A stretch of DNA of 64,000 bases from Fulvivirga marina. Lineage in GTDB: Bacteria; Bacteroidota; Bacteroidia; Cytophagales; Cyclobacteriaceae. A model generated the notes under the pieces. It made no database searches, had not been told where the DNA came from, and saw nothing but the letters and a program-made list of their open reading frames with translations. A program made the position numbers and the translations under genes. Below are positions 34,196-43,339 of the stretch, in pieces; positions within the stretch are counted from its first letter, which is position 1; every line of letters starts with the position of its first letter. The DNA is taken from positions 188,763-252,762 of the forward strand of contig NZ_JAEUGD010000066.1 of the NCBI RefSeq assembly GCF_016775155.1. The letters are read 5' to 3'.

Positions 34196-34864
34196 ATGAT
34201 ATTTAGAAAATCAATACTGGTAATTATAACAATAGCCCTTTCCTGCATTATAGCAAATGCACAGGTCCAGATCAAAATAGCCAAACTGAAGTATGATGGT
34301 GGAGGTGATTGGTATGCCAACAAAACGGCACTACCTAACCTGATCCAGTTTTGCAATAAAGAATTAAACACTAACCTCGACCCTGAGGATGAGGTTGTGG
34401 ATGTTAGCAGCCCAGACCTGTTTCTATATCCTTATATATATATGACAGGGCATGGTAATGTAGTATTCTCCAATAATGACGCAGAAAATTTAAGAACCTA
34501 CCTCGAAGCGGGTGGCTTTTTACATATTGACGACAATTACGGACTTAACCAGTTTATCAGGCTGGAAATGAAAAAAGTATTTCCTGAATTGGAATTCATC
34601 GAGATTCCTTTTGATCACCCTATTTATCATCAAAAGTTTGACTTCCCTAACGGGCTTCCTAAAATCCACGAACATGATGGCAAACCTGCTCAGGGTTTTG
34701 GACTCATATACAAAGGCAGACTCATTTGTTTTTACAGCTATGAATGTGACCTCGGTAATGGATGGGAAGACCAATCCATCCACAATGATCCCGAGTTTAA
34801 GAGACAACAGGCCCTAAAAATGGGTGCCAATATTATATCTTATTGTTTTACTCATTATCAGTAA
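34196..34864 (+). CDS. DUF4159 domain protein, secreted
   Basis: A 222-residue protein with a signal peptide (cleavage after IANAQ, about residue 23) followed by the DUF4159 domain: KYDGGGDWYAN, YIYMTGHGNVVFSN, AGGFLHIDDNYGLN and GFGLIYKGRLICFYSYECDLGNGWED are its hallmarks. The fold resembles a glutamine-amidotransferase-like Rossmann domain, but no function is established. Periplasmic. The frame is open upstream to 34067, but that would read through the MarR promoter; ATG 34196 begins the signal peptide. Confidence 0.82.
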   Translation: MIFRKSILVIITIALSCIIANAQVQIKIAKLKYDGGGDWYANKTALPNLIQFCNKELNTNLDPEDEVVDVSSPDLFLYPYIYMTGHGNVVFSNNDAENLRTYLEAGGFLHIDDNYGLNQFIRLEMKKVFPELEFIEIPFDHPIYHQKFDFPNGLPKIHEHDGKPAQGFGLIYKGRLICFYSYECDLGNGWEDQSIHNDPEFKRQQALKMGANIISYCFTHYQ

Positions 34865-34918
34865 TTGTCTGATTTTATTTAAATTTATTAAACCCTATAA
34901 CTGAATAAATAAACCGTT

Positions 34919-35683
34919 TTGATCATCATTGTCATTTTCATCTTGCATTGGTATTTTTCCCTTTTTAGCCAAACCTTCTTCCTGCACCGCTATGCCGCAC
35001 ACAAAATGTTTACCATGAATAAGTTTTGGGAAAGGTTCTTTTATCTTTTCACATATATCACTCAAGGCTCATCATACCTCAGTCCCAGAGGATATGCCAT
35101 ATTACATCGCATGCACCACGCTTATAGTGACACAGAAAAAGACCCGCATTCCCCGCACCATAGCAAGAATATACTTGAGATGATGTGGAAGACAAAAAAT
35201 GAGTATAATGCTTACTTGAGAGGAGAAGCCCGTGCTGAGGAAAGGTTTCTCAAAGATATTCCAGCCTGGAAAGCTTTTGACAGACTATTTGAAGACAACA
35301 ACACACCCCGTTTCATCTGGGGCCTTATATATATAGCTGTTTATGTGCTTTGCATTTCGGTTTGGGAGTTGCCCGGTACACACTGGACCATGTACTTACT
35401 TCTTCCCTTCCATTTTTTAATGGGTCCTATACATGGTGCCATAGTAAACTGGGGTGGCCATAAAATTGGTTACACAAACTTTGACAACAACGACAAATCC
35501 AAAAATTCTCTGGCACTTGATTTTCTTATGATGGGGGAACTCTTCCAAAACAACCATCACAAGCTACCAAATAAGGTGAACTTTGCTACTAAGTGGTTTG
35601 AGTTTGACCCTACATACCCTATTGTAAAGACACTTAGCTTCTTTAAGGTAATCAGAATAAACGCGGTGCCTACCGGCTTATAA
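34919..35683 (+). CDS. Acyl-CoA/fatty-acid desaturase
   Basis: A 254-residue integral-membrane di-iron desaturase (delta-9 type) that introduces a double bond into fatty acyl chains, with histidine boxes HRYAAH (23-28), HRMHH (63-67) and NNHH (211-214), plus His181 in NWGGHKIG. The stop TAA three codons upstream and the need for the first His box leave TTG at 34919-34921 as the only start. About four membrane helices. Likely role: membrane fluidity. Stand-alone gene downstream of DUF4159. Confidence 0.9.
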   Translation: MIIIVIFILHWYFSLFSQTFFLHRYAAHKMFTMNKFWERFFYLFTYITQGSSYLSPRGYAILHRMHHAYSDTEKDPHSPHHSKNILEMMWKTKNEYNAYLRGEARAEERFLKDIPAWKAFDRLFEDNNTPRFIWGLIYIAVYVLCISVWELPGTHWTMYLLLPFHFLMGPIHGAIVNWGGHKIGYTNFDNNDKSKNSLALDFLMMGELFQNNHHKLPNKVNFATKWFEFDPTYPIVKTLSFFKVIRINAVPTGL

Positions 35684-35708
35684 TATAACAACCGTAAGGA
35701 CTTATCAT

Positions 35709-36080
35709 TTAATCTGGTAACCTGAACCTGATGGGTATAGAAACTCTTTGCCTAACAGGTTTTCCTCCCTGCATGGCAGGTTTCCATTTTGGCGCATTGT
35801 TCAGAAGCCTCATAGCTTCCTCGTCGCAACCTGCCCCGATGCCTTTTGCAATCATAATATCGGTAAGATTACCCTCCTCATCAATATCAAATACCACGAA
35901 CACATTTCCTTCAATGCTGAATTTTTTGGCTTGTTCCGGATATTGCATATTGTCCTCAATGTATTTTTCAAAGACCATTTGCCCTCCAACCGGTTGCGCT
36001 GAAAAACCTTCCTGTGCGGAAGCAGCAAAACCATAGAATAAAAATGCCAACACTGCTATAAAAAAATTAAATCGAATCAT
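35709..36080 (-). CDS. Small secreted TonB C-terminal domain protein
   Basis: A 123-residue protein with a signal peptide (cleavage after ASAQ, residue 22) and one TonB C-terminal domain (about 38-122): YPEQAKKFSIEGNVFVVFDI, then GAGCDEEA and the terminal strand VSIPIRFRLPD. There is no N-terminal membrane anchor or proline-rich linker, so it cannot act as a classical energy transducer; it may bind receptors or act as a regulator. The domain closely resembles that of the M56 protein at 36684, its divergent neighbour. Confidence 0.8.
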   Translation of the reverse strand: MIRFNFFIAVLAFLFYGFAASAQEGFSAQPVGGQMVFEKYIEDNMQYPEQAKKFSIEGNVFVVFDIDEEGNLTDIMIAKGIGAGCDEEAMRLLNNAPKWKPAMQGGKPVRQRVSIPIRFRLPD

Positions 36081-36204
36081 TATTCTACATTTTTTTTCGA
36101 GCCACTAAACTAAGCAAACCATCCCCCTAATTGCTCAAAAAACAAGTTTTTGATACATTTTAATTCACATCTTCCCTGCATTTATGATAAGTCAAACTCA
36201 TCAT

Positions 36205-36249
36205 AACTAAAAAAATAGTTTGAAAACTAAATAATTAGTTATACATTTG
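36205..36249 (+). promoter_or_regulatory. Promoter and twin dyad operator of blaI-type operon
   Basis: TTTG (36219-36222), exactly 19 bases, TACATTTG (36242-36249): a textbook Bacteroidota promoter. The spacer contains the dyad AACTAA-ATAA-TTAGTT (36225-36240), and immediately upstream is AACTA-N6-TAGTT (36205-36220). A repressor bound here would block the promoter, as known for BlaI. Confidence 0.75.
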
Positions 36250-36313
36250 ACGTATTACTTACGAATATTCTAAAGTAGCCGCTCCGGACGGCATTTTATC
36301 TAAAAAAAGTACT

Positions 36314-36691
36314 ATGAAGGAATTAACAAAAGCAGAAGAGCAAGTTATGCAGATTCTCTGGCAAATTGAGAAAGGTTTTGTAAAGGATATTATTGAAAAG
36401 ATGGATCCTCCGAAACCTGCCTACAATACAGTGTCAACTATTGTGCGCATTCTGGAACAAAAGGGCTTTGTGAGCCATAATGCATATGGAAAAACGCATG
36501 AGTATTACCCACTAATTGCCAAGGAAAAATATAGTAAGTTCTACTTTAACAATTTCCTGTCAGGTTATTTCAATGGCTCATTTGAGCGACTAGTATCGTT
36601 CTTTGCCAAAGAAAATGATCTTGATATTAAAGAAGTTGAAGAGCTTATAAAGCACGCCAAGTCAGACCAAAAAGGTAAGAGCAATGAATAG
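36314..36691 (+). CDS. BlaI/MecI-family transcriptional repressor
   Basis: A 125-residue winged-helix repressor of the BlaI/MecI/CopY family. The N-terminal LTKAEEQVMQILWQIEKGFVKDI, the recognition helix region in PAYNTVSTIVRILEQKGFV and the wing ending in HEYYPL are characteristic; the C-terminal helices dimerise. In known systems the partner M56 protease causes the repressor to be cleaved. It overlaps the M56 gene by 8 bases, and its own promoter holds two dyads, so autoregulation is likely. Confidence 0.9.
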   Translation: MKELTKAEEQVMQILWQIEKGFVKDIIEKMDPPKPAYNTVSTIVRILEQKGFVSHNAYGKTHEYYPLIAKEKYSKFYFNNFLSGYFNGSFERLVSFFAKENDLDIKEVEELIKHAKSDQKGKSNE

Positions 36692-38432
36692 TTATATTAA
36701 TTATTTACTTGAGGCCAACTTATGCCTCCTTATTTTCGGGTTATTCTATTATCTGGTGCTAAGAAATGACACCCATTTCAAGTTTTCCAGATACTATCTG
36801 CTTGGCTCTGCCTTGCTTACGCTTATTATCCCTTTGTTGCACTTTAGCAATCCTTTCACAGGAACGAATACCATACCGCTGGTGAATGACCTTCAAGCGA
36901 TTACTTTACCTGAACTGCTGGTTAATCTGAATCCGAATGATGAACAGCTTAGCCATAATAGCCTATCAGGTATTTGGTCATTCCCTTTACTCATTTCGTT
37001 GGTCTACCTTGGAGTAATAGTGGTTATGCTAACACTATTTTTGCATCAGGTATATCAAATAATCAACTTCAGACGGCTAAAAAAAGATGTCATTATCCGT
37101 CAAACTAAGCATTTGATTATACCAACGGATGGCCAGTTACCTACGTTTGCATTCTTCAATATGATTTTCTTTGACAACACCGCTCCTTTGTCGGAACTGG
37201 AAAAAAAGAAGATCATGGAGCATGAAGCTGTACATGTCAGCCAAAGACATACGCTTGACATTCTGGTATTGGAATTGGTAAAAATCCTGTTTTGGATCAA
37301 CCCGGTGGCTTGGTGGATGCATAGAAGCCTTAGAGACATCCATGAATACCTGGCTGATCAGAGCATAATCAAAAACTCTGACAGCGAGAGTTATAGCAGC
37401 TTGCTTGCAAAAATGGCGCTCAGACAAATGAGCATCTCCTTAGGTCACCATTTTAACAAATCAATGACTTTAAAAAGAATCAAGATGATAAAATCACCAA
37501 AGACAAAATTTAAAAACTGGAAATGGGTTAGTATGATACTCATAGTAGGTATGGTCATCACAGTCTTTAGCTGCAATGACGTAAATGAAGTTATGGAAAC
37601 TGCTACTCAAAAACAGATTCCGGCTGAACTGGAACCTGAGCTTAAACGCTTACAGAAACAGCACCCTGAAGCTGAGTTTGCATATATAGAAACTGATGCC
37701 GAAAATAAAGAAAAACTTGAGAAACTGGGTAAACTGGATCCCAAGACAATCGCCTACACCAAAGAATGGAAAGATACTGGCATGATTGGCATCATTGTGA
37801 GCAAAAGCGGGGAACTAATGAAATCACCAAATGCTGATGGCACTTACTGGGTTGTGGAAGAAACAGCTGAACCTCACGGAGGCTTTGAAGCAATGTATGC
37901 TAAGTTAGCTGAAGCATTAAAATACCCAGAACAAGCAAGAAAACTAGGTATTGAAGGTAAAGTGTATGTTGGATTTATAGTAGACACGGATGGAAGCCTC
38001 ACTGAGATAGAGGTGGTTAAAGGAATCGGTGGCGGATGTGATAAAGCAGCACTGGATGCAATGAAAACTATAGAGCCCTTTAAACCAGCCAAACAACGCG
38101 GCAAAAAAGTTAAGCAACGGCTTGTTTTACCTATAAGCTTTAAACTGGGAGACGACGCTGATTTCTCAAAAATCAATAAGAATGAAATAAAAACTATTGA
38201 AGATAAGTTTAAAGTAGAAATAAAAAGAGAAGGACTAAAAGTATCTGGTAAGGTCACTAAATTAGATGGCCACCCTATGCCAGGAACAAATGTTTTAATA
38301 AAGGGAACAAATAGTGGCACTGTTTGCGATCTGGATGGCACCTTTGAATTAACCGCCTTCAAAGAAACTGATGAACTTGTAGTTAGCTATGTGGGCTTTG
38401 AAACCCAAACCATAGCCTTGGCTAAATATTAA
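36684..38432 (+). CDS. BlaR1/M56-type membrane metalloprotease with TonB and carboxypeptidase-like domains
   Basis: A 582-residue signal transducer. Membrane helices at about 5-25, 35-52 and 100-122; zinc-protease HEAVH at 180-184 in the cytoplasmic loop, followed by a helix near 198-212; another helix at about 277-296. The periplasmic part has a TonB C-terminal domain (about 405-493) and a carboxypeptidase-regulatory-like beta-sandwich (about 508-582; VSGKVTKLDGHPMPGTNV). BlaR1 of Firmicutes has a penicillin-binding sensor instead. What this sensor detects is unknown; envelope state or TonB-receptor activity are guesses. Confidence 0.87.
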   Translation: MNSYINYLLEANLCLLIFGLFYYLVLRNDTHFKFSRYYLLGSALLTLIIPLLHFSNPFTGTNTIPLVNDLQAITLPELLVNLNPNDEQLSHNSLSGIWSFPLLISLVYLGVIVVMLTLFLHQVYQIINFRRLKKDVIIRQTKHLIIPTDGQLPTFAFFNMIFFDNTAPLSELEKKKIMEHEAVHVSQRHTLDILVLELVKILFWINPVAWWMHRSLRDIHEYLADQSIIKNSDSESYSSLLAKMALRQMSISLGHHFNKSMTLKRIKMIKSPKTKFKNWKWVSMILIVGMVITVFSCNDVNEVMETATQKQIPAELEPELKRLQKQHPEAEFAYIETDAENKEKLEKLGKLDPKTIAYTKEWKDTGMIGIIVSKSGELMKSPNADGTYWVVEETAEPHGGFEAMYAKLAEALKYPEQARKLGIEGKVYVGFIVDTDGSLTEIEVVKGIGGGCDKAALDAMKTIEPFKPAKQRGKKVKQRLVLPISFKLGDDADFSKINKNEIKTIEDKFKVEIKREGLKVSGKVTKLDGHPMPGTNVLIKGTNSGTVCDLDGTFELTAFKETDELVVSYVGFETQTIALAKY

Positions 38433-38461
38433 CAATTCCAGCTATATCTTACGCTATCCGG

Positions 38462-38504
38462 AGGTTGCTTGAAAGGCCCAAATCGCTTTTCAGGCAACCT
38501 TTTT
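38462..38504 (+). terminator. Rho-independent terminator after M56 gene
   Basis: AGGTTGC (38462-38468) pairs with GCAACCT (38494-38500), the stem extended by GAAA and TTTC, and five T follow. It ends the BlaI/M56 operon 30 bases after the stop. Confidence 0.8.
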
Positions 38505-38561
38505 CTATTTGATTACTTCTCTAATATTAATTACTTCTCTAATACTTACACCCCTCAAAAC

Positions 38562-38786
38562 TCATACAACTTTAATAATATTTACCGGACAAGCCTTCGC
38601 TACTTCATTCAAAAGCACCTCAGAATGGCCCTCAGCTATAGATAAAATATATAATCCTTTCTTAATTTCCCCTCCGACTAATGTAGCTTTTCCATCTTTT
38701 TGTGACATTCTCCAAATATTAGGTTGCATTTCAAAGCAAATATTACATCCGATACACTTATTTCTGTAATGAATAACTTTAGCCAT
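38562..38786 (-). CDS. Single-cluster 4Fe-4S ferredoxin
   Basis: A 74-residue ferredoxin with Cys11, Cys14 and Cys17 (CIGCNIC) and Cys66 followed by Pro, the ligand set for one [4Fe-4S] cluster, as in monocluster ferredoxins. Cytoplasmic electron carrier. It overlaps the U32 gene by 8 bases, so it is probably the electron donor for, or is needed to mature, that enzyme. Confidence 0.87.
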   Translation of the reverse strand: MAKVIHYRNKCIGCNICFEMQPNIWRMSQKDGKATLVGGEIKKGLYILSIAEGHSEVLLNEVAKACPVNIIKVV

Positions 38787-40032
38787 TTTGTTCCTTCACT
38801 ACTTTGTAAAGCTTGTCATTTTTCGAAACTTTCACCTCTAAAGAAATGGTTAGCTTACCTCCCTTTACTGCCTCCTTGCTGTCTTCTCCATTGACCTTAA
38901 AGTTTTCTGCCTTTAGTGAAGTCACACCGGTTTTTGGACTAATAAGCATAAGTTCATCACCTTGTTTAATATTTCCTGCTTCTATCAAAAATTCCCCCAC
39001 CTGTATGTTGGGGTAATATTTAGTACCCTTTGCAATGTATATCTTCTTTTGAGTCGCAGATGATCCGGGCTGATTGGTCCATTCGCCGAGCTTACGTCCG
39101 AGGTAATATCCATCCCAAAAACCACGATTATAAACAGTAGAAAGCTCCTTTTTCCAGCCATCAATTTTATCTCCTCCATATTTTCCTTGCTCAATCGCAT
39201 CCAGAGCTTCCCGGTAGCATTTTGTGGCTTTATAAACATAATCCGCTGAACGGCCTCTTCCTTCAATTTTAATAATACGAATCCCTGTATTTACAATTTC
39301 GTCAAGAAAGTCTATGGTACAGAGGTCCTTAGCACTCATAATATACTCATTGTCGATTTCAAACTCAGTACCATCTTCCTTATCTGTTACGATATATGGC
39401 TTTCTACAATTCTGTACACAAGCCCCTCTGTTAGCGGACCCAAAATGAGAATGAAGACTAAGGTAACACTTACCGGATATGGCCATGCATAATGCTCCAT
39501 GAGCAAAAACCTCCAGCCTGATCAAATTACCTGAAGGCCCTTTCAACTTTCTCCTTGCTATTTCACTTGACATATGAGCAACCTGTTTTAAACTTAACTC
39601 TCGAGCCAGCACTATAGTATCTGCAAAGGCAGAAAAAAATTCAACAGTTTCTATATTACTCACATTGGCTTGTGTGGAGATATGTACAGACAACCCAATA
39701 GTTTTTGCCTCCTGCAAAACAGCATAGTCCGAAGCTATAATAGCATGTATACCAGCTTCTTTAGCTTGACGAAGTAATCTCCTCATCAATTGAATATCAT
39801 GATCATACAAAATTGTATTTACTGTGAGATATGCCCGCACATCATGAATATTGCACTGACTCACAATATTTTGCATATCCTCAACAGTAAAGTTACTGGC
39901 GGAGCGGGCTCTCATATTCAATTGCTCTACTCCAAAGTAAACGGCATCTGCTCCCCCTTGTATAGCGGCAGCCAACGCCTCAAATGAACCCGCAGGAGCC
40001 AGTAGTTCAACCTTGCTATTTATGTAATCCAT
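38779..40032 (-). CDS. U32 family protein, probable tRNA/rRNA hydroxylation enzyme
   Basis: A 417-residue 'peptidase U32' protein. E. coli relatives TrhP (tRNA U34 hydroxylation) and RlhA (23S rRNA C2501 hydroxylation) use prephenate and an Fe-S cluster. Here LLAPAGSFEALAAAIQGGADAVYFG opens the barrel, the U32 signature runs from EVFAHGALC (174-182) to about 210, and Cys182, Cys189, Cys205 and Cys209/Cys238 are candidate cluster ligands. It overlaps a ferredoxin gene and follows queD by 9 bases, and both neighbours support an RNA-modification role over proteolysis. Confidence 0.82.
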   Translation of the reverse strand: MDYINSKVELLAPAGSFEALAAAIQGGADAVYFGVEQLNMRARSASNFTVEDMQNIVSQCNIHDVRAYLTVNTILYDHDIQLMRRLLRQAKEAGIHAIIASDYAVLQEAKTIGLSVHISTQANVSNIETVEFFSAFADTIVLARELSLKQVAHMSSEIARRKLKGPSGNLIRLEVFAHGALCMAISGKCYLSLHSHFGSANRGACVQNCRKPYIVTDKEDGTEFEIDNEYIMSAKDLCTIDFLDEIVNTGIRIIKIEGRGRSADYVYKATKCYREALDAIEQGKYGGDKIDGWKKELSTVYNRGFWDGYYLGRKLGEWTNQPGSSATQKKIYIAKGTKYYPNIQVGEFLIEAGNIKQGDELMLISPKTGVTSLKAENFKVNGEDSKEAVKGGKLTISLEVKVSKNDKLYKVVKEQNG

Positions 40033-40041
40033 ATTATCTCC

Positions 40042-40548
40042 TTAAATTTCTTGCACACTTTTATTGTCTTCAGCATACCACTCTGCATAACTTGTTGCCG
40101 TTTCCCTAAGCATTAAACGATGCAGGGCCACCCCCTCTGGAAAAAGTTTTTGCAGTCTCTCTGCAAAATCGATGATCATGCATTCACACGTGGGTTGATA
40201 ATTAACAATGACCATCTTGGTAGCCTTGGGCAGGTAGGTAAATCTTCTGTCACTATGATGTATCACAAAAGCATGATCAAAGGGTTGGATAATTGCCTCA
40301 TTCACAATCTGCTTCAATATAGAAAAATCCATTACCATACCAGCTTCTTCCACCCCTTCCGCCCTGAGTGGCTTACCTTTAACCGTTACCTCCAGGCCAT
40401 AGGAGTGCCCATGCACGTTATAGCACTTACCTCTATATTCTGAAAGCGCATGAGCCATTTCAAAAGTAAATTCTTTGGTAATTCTTATGGTGTTCATTCC
40501 CTCCTGCTTTAAGGCGCGAATATAGCAATCAGTAGCAGTCTGGTTCAT
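40042..40548 (-). CDS. queD: 6-carboxytetrahydropterin synthase QueD
   Basis: Second step of queuosine/7-deazaguanine biosynthesis: 7,8-dihydroneopterin triphosphate to 6-carboxy-5,6,7,8-tetrahydropterin. Zinc ligands His33, His46 and His48 and catalytic Cys42 lie in FEMAHAL and GKCYNVHGHSY; the CECMIIDFAE and late Glu of the family are present. The ATG at 40548 gives 168 residues; the ATG at 40497 would start at the usual family N-terminus (MNTIRITKEF) and is equally possible. First gene of the leftward operon with U32 and ferredoxin genes. Confidence 0.9.
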   Translation of the reverse strand: MNQTATDCYIRALKQEGMNTIRITKEFTFEMAHALSEYRGKCYNVHGHSYGLEVTVKGKPLRAEGVEEAGMVMDFSILKQIVNEAIIQPFDHAFVIHHSDRRFTYLPKATKMVIVNYQPTCECMIIDFAERLQKLFPEGVALHRLMLRETATSYAEWYAEDNKSVQEI

Positions 40549-40805
40549 GATAAAAATCAGGAAATAAAATGTGATTTGTTATTTACAGGAATAGCCAATG
40601 CTCTATCAGGCTTCAAATCAAGGAATGTGTAACATTTAAACAAAAGATTACTACGCCCTCTTTTTTTATATAATATTTTGGAATAAAAGTTACAATGTAA
40701 TTTTAACCAAGAAACTTAGTAATATTTTAAATAAATAATGTCCAAATTGCGCCAGTTTTTGAAACGTCTATTATGAAAATTTTATATTAGTTAAACTATA
40801 TTTCT

Positions 40806-41906
40806 ATGAGAAACTTATTACAAACAACTACACTGGTAATGGTAATGGTATTATTTTCACTCTCTGCCCTATGCCAATCTGCAAACCAAAAAAGTACTTT
40901 TATGCTTGTTCATGGCTCCTGGCATGGAGACTGGTCTTGGTACCTTTTAGAAGAAAAATTAACAAAAGCGGGTCATGAAGTAATTTCAGTCAACTTACCT
41001 GGACATGGTTTGCAATATAACAATGCATCACAAATTACGCTTAGTGACTATGAAACCGCCGTGGTAAATGCTTTGGATCAGGTTCAAAACAAAGTGATCC
41101 TGGTTGGTCATAGCCTTGGAGGATTAATAATTTCAGCTGCTGCTGAAAAAAGACCAAACAAAGTTCAGTCTCTCGTATACCTGGCAGCCTTCTTATTGAA
41201 AAATGGACAGTCAGTTATGGATGTATCTGTACAGGATTCAACCTCTCTTATATTTCCTAGCACAACCATTGACAGCGAGAACAGAATTGTTCACCTAAGC
41301 CCTGGGCGCATAGTTGACGTGTTTTATGAAGATGCCCCTAAAGAAACCGTAATCTTATCACGAAAATTATTAACTCCTGAGCCTCTACTCCCCTTGTCAA
41401 CCCCGCTTGAAATAACAGAAAGAAACTATGGCAGTATTGATCGATACTACATCACCACAAATCAAGACAGAGCCATATCTCCATATATTCAGAAAAAAAT
41501 GTATACCGCTTCCCCATGCAAAGAAGTATTCGAAATTAATAGCGGACATTCTCCTTTTTTTTCCAATGTACCTGAACTCAACAATATACTACTTAACATC
41601 TCCAAAGAAACTAACGCCGTTGCTGACATTAAAAAGTCTATAGTTTCTGCCAACAAAACCGAGCATTTACAGCTAACTTTATACCCCAACCCAACCGATG
41701 AAAGCCTAAATATCGTTCTTCCTCAGGAGTTCGAAGAGGTAAGCCTAACGATCACCACTATGTACGGCGAGGTAGTCTTGACAGACGAAATCAAAAAGCC
41801 GTCTGAAGTTGTAAGTGTAAATCTACCAAAAACTAAAAGTAAAGAACTCATCGTGTCCGTTACAGGCAATAATCAGTACTACAAAGGAAAAGTATTAAGA
41901 CGTTAG
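40806..41906 (+). CDS. Secreted alpha/beta-hydrolase with T9SS sorting domain
   Basis: A 366-residue exported hydrolase. Signal peptide 1-23; alpha/beta-hydrolase domain about 30-260 with oxyanion HGSWHGDWSW (36-45), nucleophile elbow GHSLGG (Ser103) and a late His in SGHSPFF near 247, resembling esterases of the EstC / methyl-esterase group. After a linker comes a C-terminal sorting domain (about 290-366; LYPNPTDESLNIVLP). Substrate unknown. Single gene. Confidence 0.85.
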   Translation: MRNLLQTTTLVMVMVLFSLSALCQSANQKSTFMLVHGSWHGDWSWYLLEEKLTKAGHEVISVNLPGHGLQYNNASQITLSDYETAVVNALDQVQNKVILVGHSLGGLIISAAAEKRPNKVQSLVYLAAFLLKNGQSVMDVSVQDSTSLIFPSTTIDSENRIVHLSPGRIVDVFYEDAPKETVILSRKLLTPEPLLPLSTPLEITERNYGSIDRYYITTNQDRAISPYIQKKMYTASPCKEVFEINSGHSPFFSNVPELNNILLNISKETNAVADIKKSIVSANKTEHLQLTLYPNPTDESLNIVLPQEFEEVSLTITTMYGEVVLTDEIKKPSEVVSVNLPKTKSKELIVSVTGNNQYYKGKVLRR

Positions 41907-42338
41907 TGATCTCTAATTGGTCCTTAACACTTCTCAAGCTTAGCAACATTTAAAAAGTAAGTAACCTCACCACCCACGACCTTCAATTATTGGTCTGGGT
42001 GGTGGGTAAGTTTGAAACACTCCAAATATGTGTCCTAATTTTCAGCAACTTGCCTTTAGAGTACGTATAACATAGCACATCTAAATTAGGAACTACAGCC
42101 AGCATCAGCATTCCCTTTCTCTCACAGTTACTTGACAGTGTTTATAAAAATTGATAGCTTCAATTTTCACATCTTTCTAAGCAAACTAACTCCATCAGAC
42201 TTCCGTACGTCTCTCAACAAACCTAAATCCTCACTTTCCTCTTGCATGTAATATCCTCCCTTATTTTTAAAAGCATTATAAATCAATGCTTTGTATATTA
42301 AGTTTGAAAATCATTTTCCATCCTAAACCACTTTTATT
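41907..42338. other. Intergenic region with strong hairpin
   Basis: A long stem lies at 41968-42004: CACCACCCA-C-GACC, ten-base loop, GGTC-TGGGTGGTG, thirteen pairs with a single bulged C. There is no T-run, so it is not a standard terminator; it may stabilise the 3' end of the hydrolase mRNA. TCCTAATTT (about 42031) and AAATTAGGA (about 42083) form a second, widely spaced pair. No gene seen. Confidence 0.45.
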
Positions 42339-43142
42339 ATGACTAACCCAAAATTGCTGGCCATCGGCATGGCCATATGTCTATTGGTTTCCTGTAGCGA
42401 ACAGGAAAATGTCGCACCCGAAAAAGAGGCTATTTCTCCTGAATCCATTGCTAAGCTGAACGCTCTGGGCTTTAAAACTGACAATGCATTCAAATACAAT
42501 GGTTCTCTTGTTGTTGAAGGTGATATTGTACTTAACGAAGCCGACCTAAATCATATGAAGCCGTCTAACATCGTTGCTATTGAGGAACAGTATCATACTG
42601 ACAACTTAGTATCCTCACTGCCACGCACTATTGACGTATATGTGAGTACCAGCTTTTCATCGAAGTACTTTACTGCTGTAGATGCGGCAATAACAAGGTA
42701 CAATAGTGAAAACTTAAATCTCACTTTTCAACGAGTAACGAGCTCCAGTGGTGCTGATATAGCTATCAACCCCTCTCCCTGGTGGTACTATTGGTTTGGA
42801 ATTCTGGGATCTGCAGGATTTCCAACAGCAGGTGGAGACCCGCATAATGAGATTCTACTTACTACGCAGTACTATGACGGAGTAAGTGATATTGGTGCCC
42901 TAACTACCACTATTGCTCACGAAATGGGCCACTGCATCGGCTTCCGCCACACAGACTATATGGACAGAAGCTATAGCTGCGGTGGAAGTGCTGACGATGA
43001 AGGAGATGGTGGTGTTGGCGCGAACCACATTCCGGGAACACCTACCAACCCGGATGCTGCTTCCTGGATGCTTGCCTGCTCTGATGGCAGTGACAGGCCT
43101 TTCAACACCAATGACAAAACAGCTCTTGATTACCTTTATTAA
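42339..43142 (+). CDS. M57-type metzincin metalloprotease lipoprotein
   Basis: A 267-residue lipoprotein: signal with lipobox LVSC (Cys19), a pro-region to about 95, then a zinc-protease domain with the full metzincin motif HEMGHCIGFRH (194-204; three His ligands and Glu195). Asp and Cys-rich C-terminus (RSYSCGG, WMLACSDGSD) may form a disulfide. Belongs to the dual-action HEIGH/M57 group of Bacteroidota extracellular proteases. Single gene followed by a good terminator. Confidence 0.87.
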   Translation: MTNPKLLAIGMAICLLVSCSEQENVAPEKEAISPESIAKLNALGFKTDNAFKYNGSLVVEGDIVLNEADLNHMKPSNIVAIEEQYHTDNLVSSLPRTIDVYVSTSFSSKYFTAVDAAITRYNSENLNLTFQRVTSSSGADIAINPSPWWYYWFGILGSAGFPTAGGDPHNEILLTTQYYDGVSDIGALTTTIAHEMGHCIGFRHTDYMDRSYSCGGSADDEGDGGVGANHIPGTPTNPDAASWMLACSDGSDRPFNTNDKTALDYLY

Positions 43143-43167
43143 AACCAGTTAAAACTAAAACAGCTTT

Positions 43168-43201
43168 AAAAAGAAACCCTACAAAATGTGGGTTTCTTTT
43201 T
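43168..43201 (+). terminator. Rho-independent terminator
   Basis: AAAAAGAAACCC (43168-43179) pairs with GGGTTTCTTTTT (43190-43201) around a ten-base loop; ends the protease transcript 26 bases after its stop codon. Confidence 0.85.
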
Positions 43202-43339
43202 ATACCGTATTCTCAATTCTAACAGACCGTAACTCCTCCTATCAATACCCCTGATCAAGGCATTTTGCAATGGAAATTACTTACAAACCAGCGTTGTATG
43301 TAACGACCGAATTTCAAGAACATTCCATACAATCGTCAA

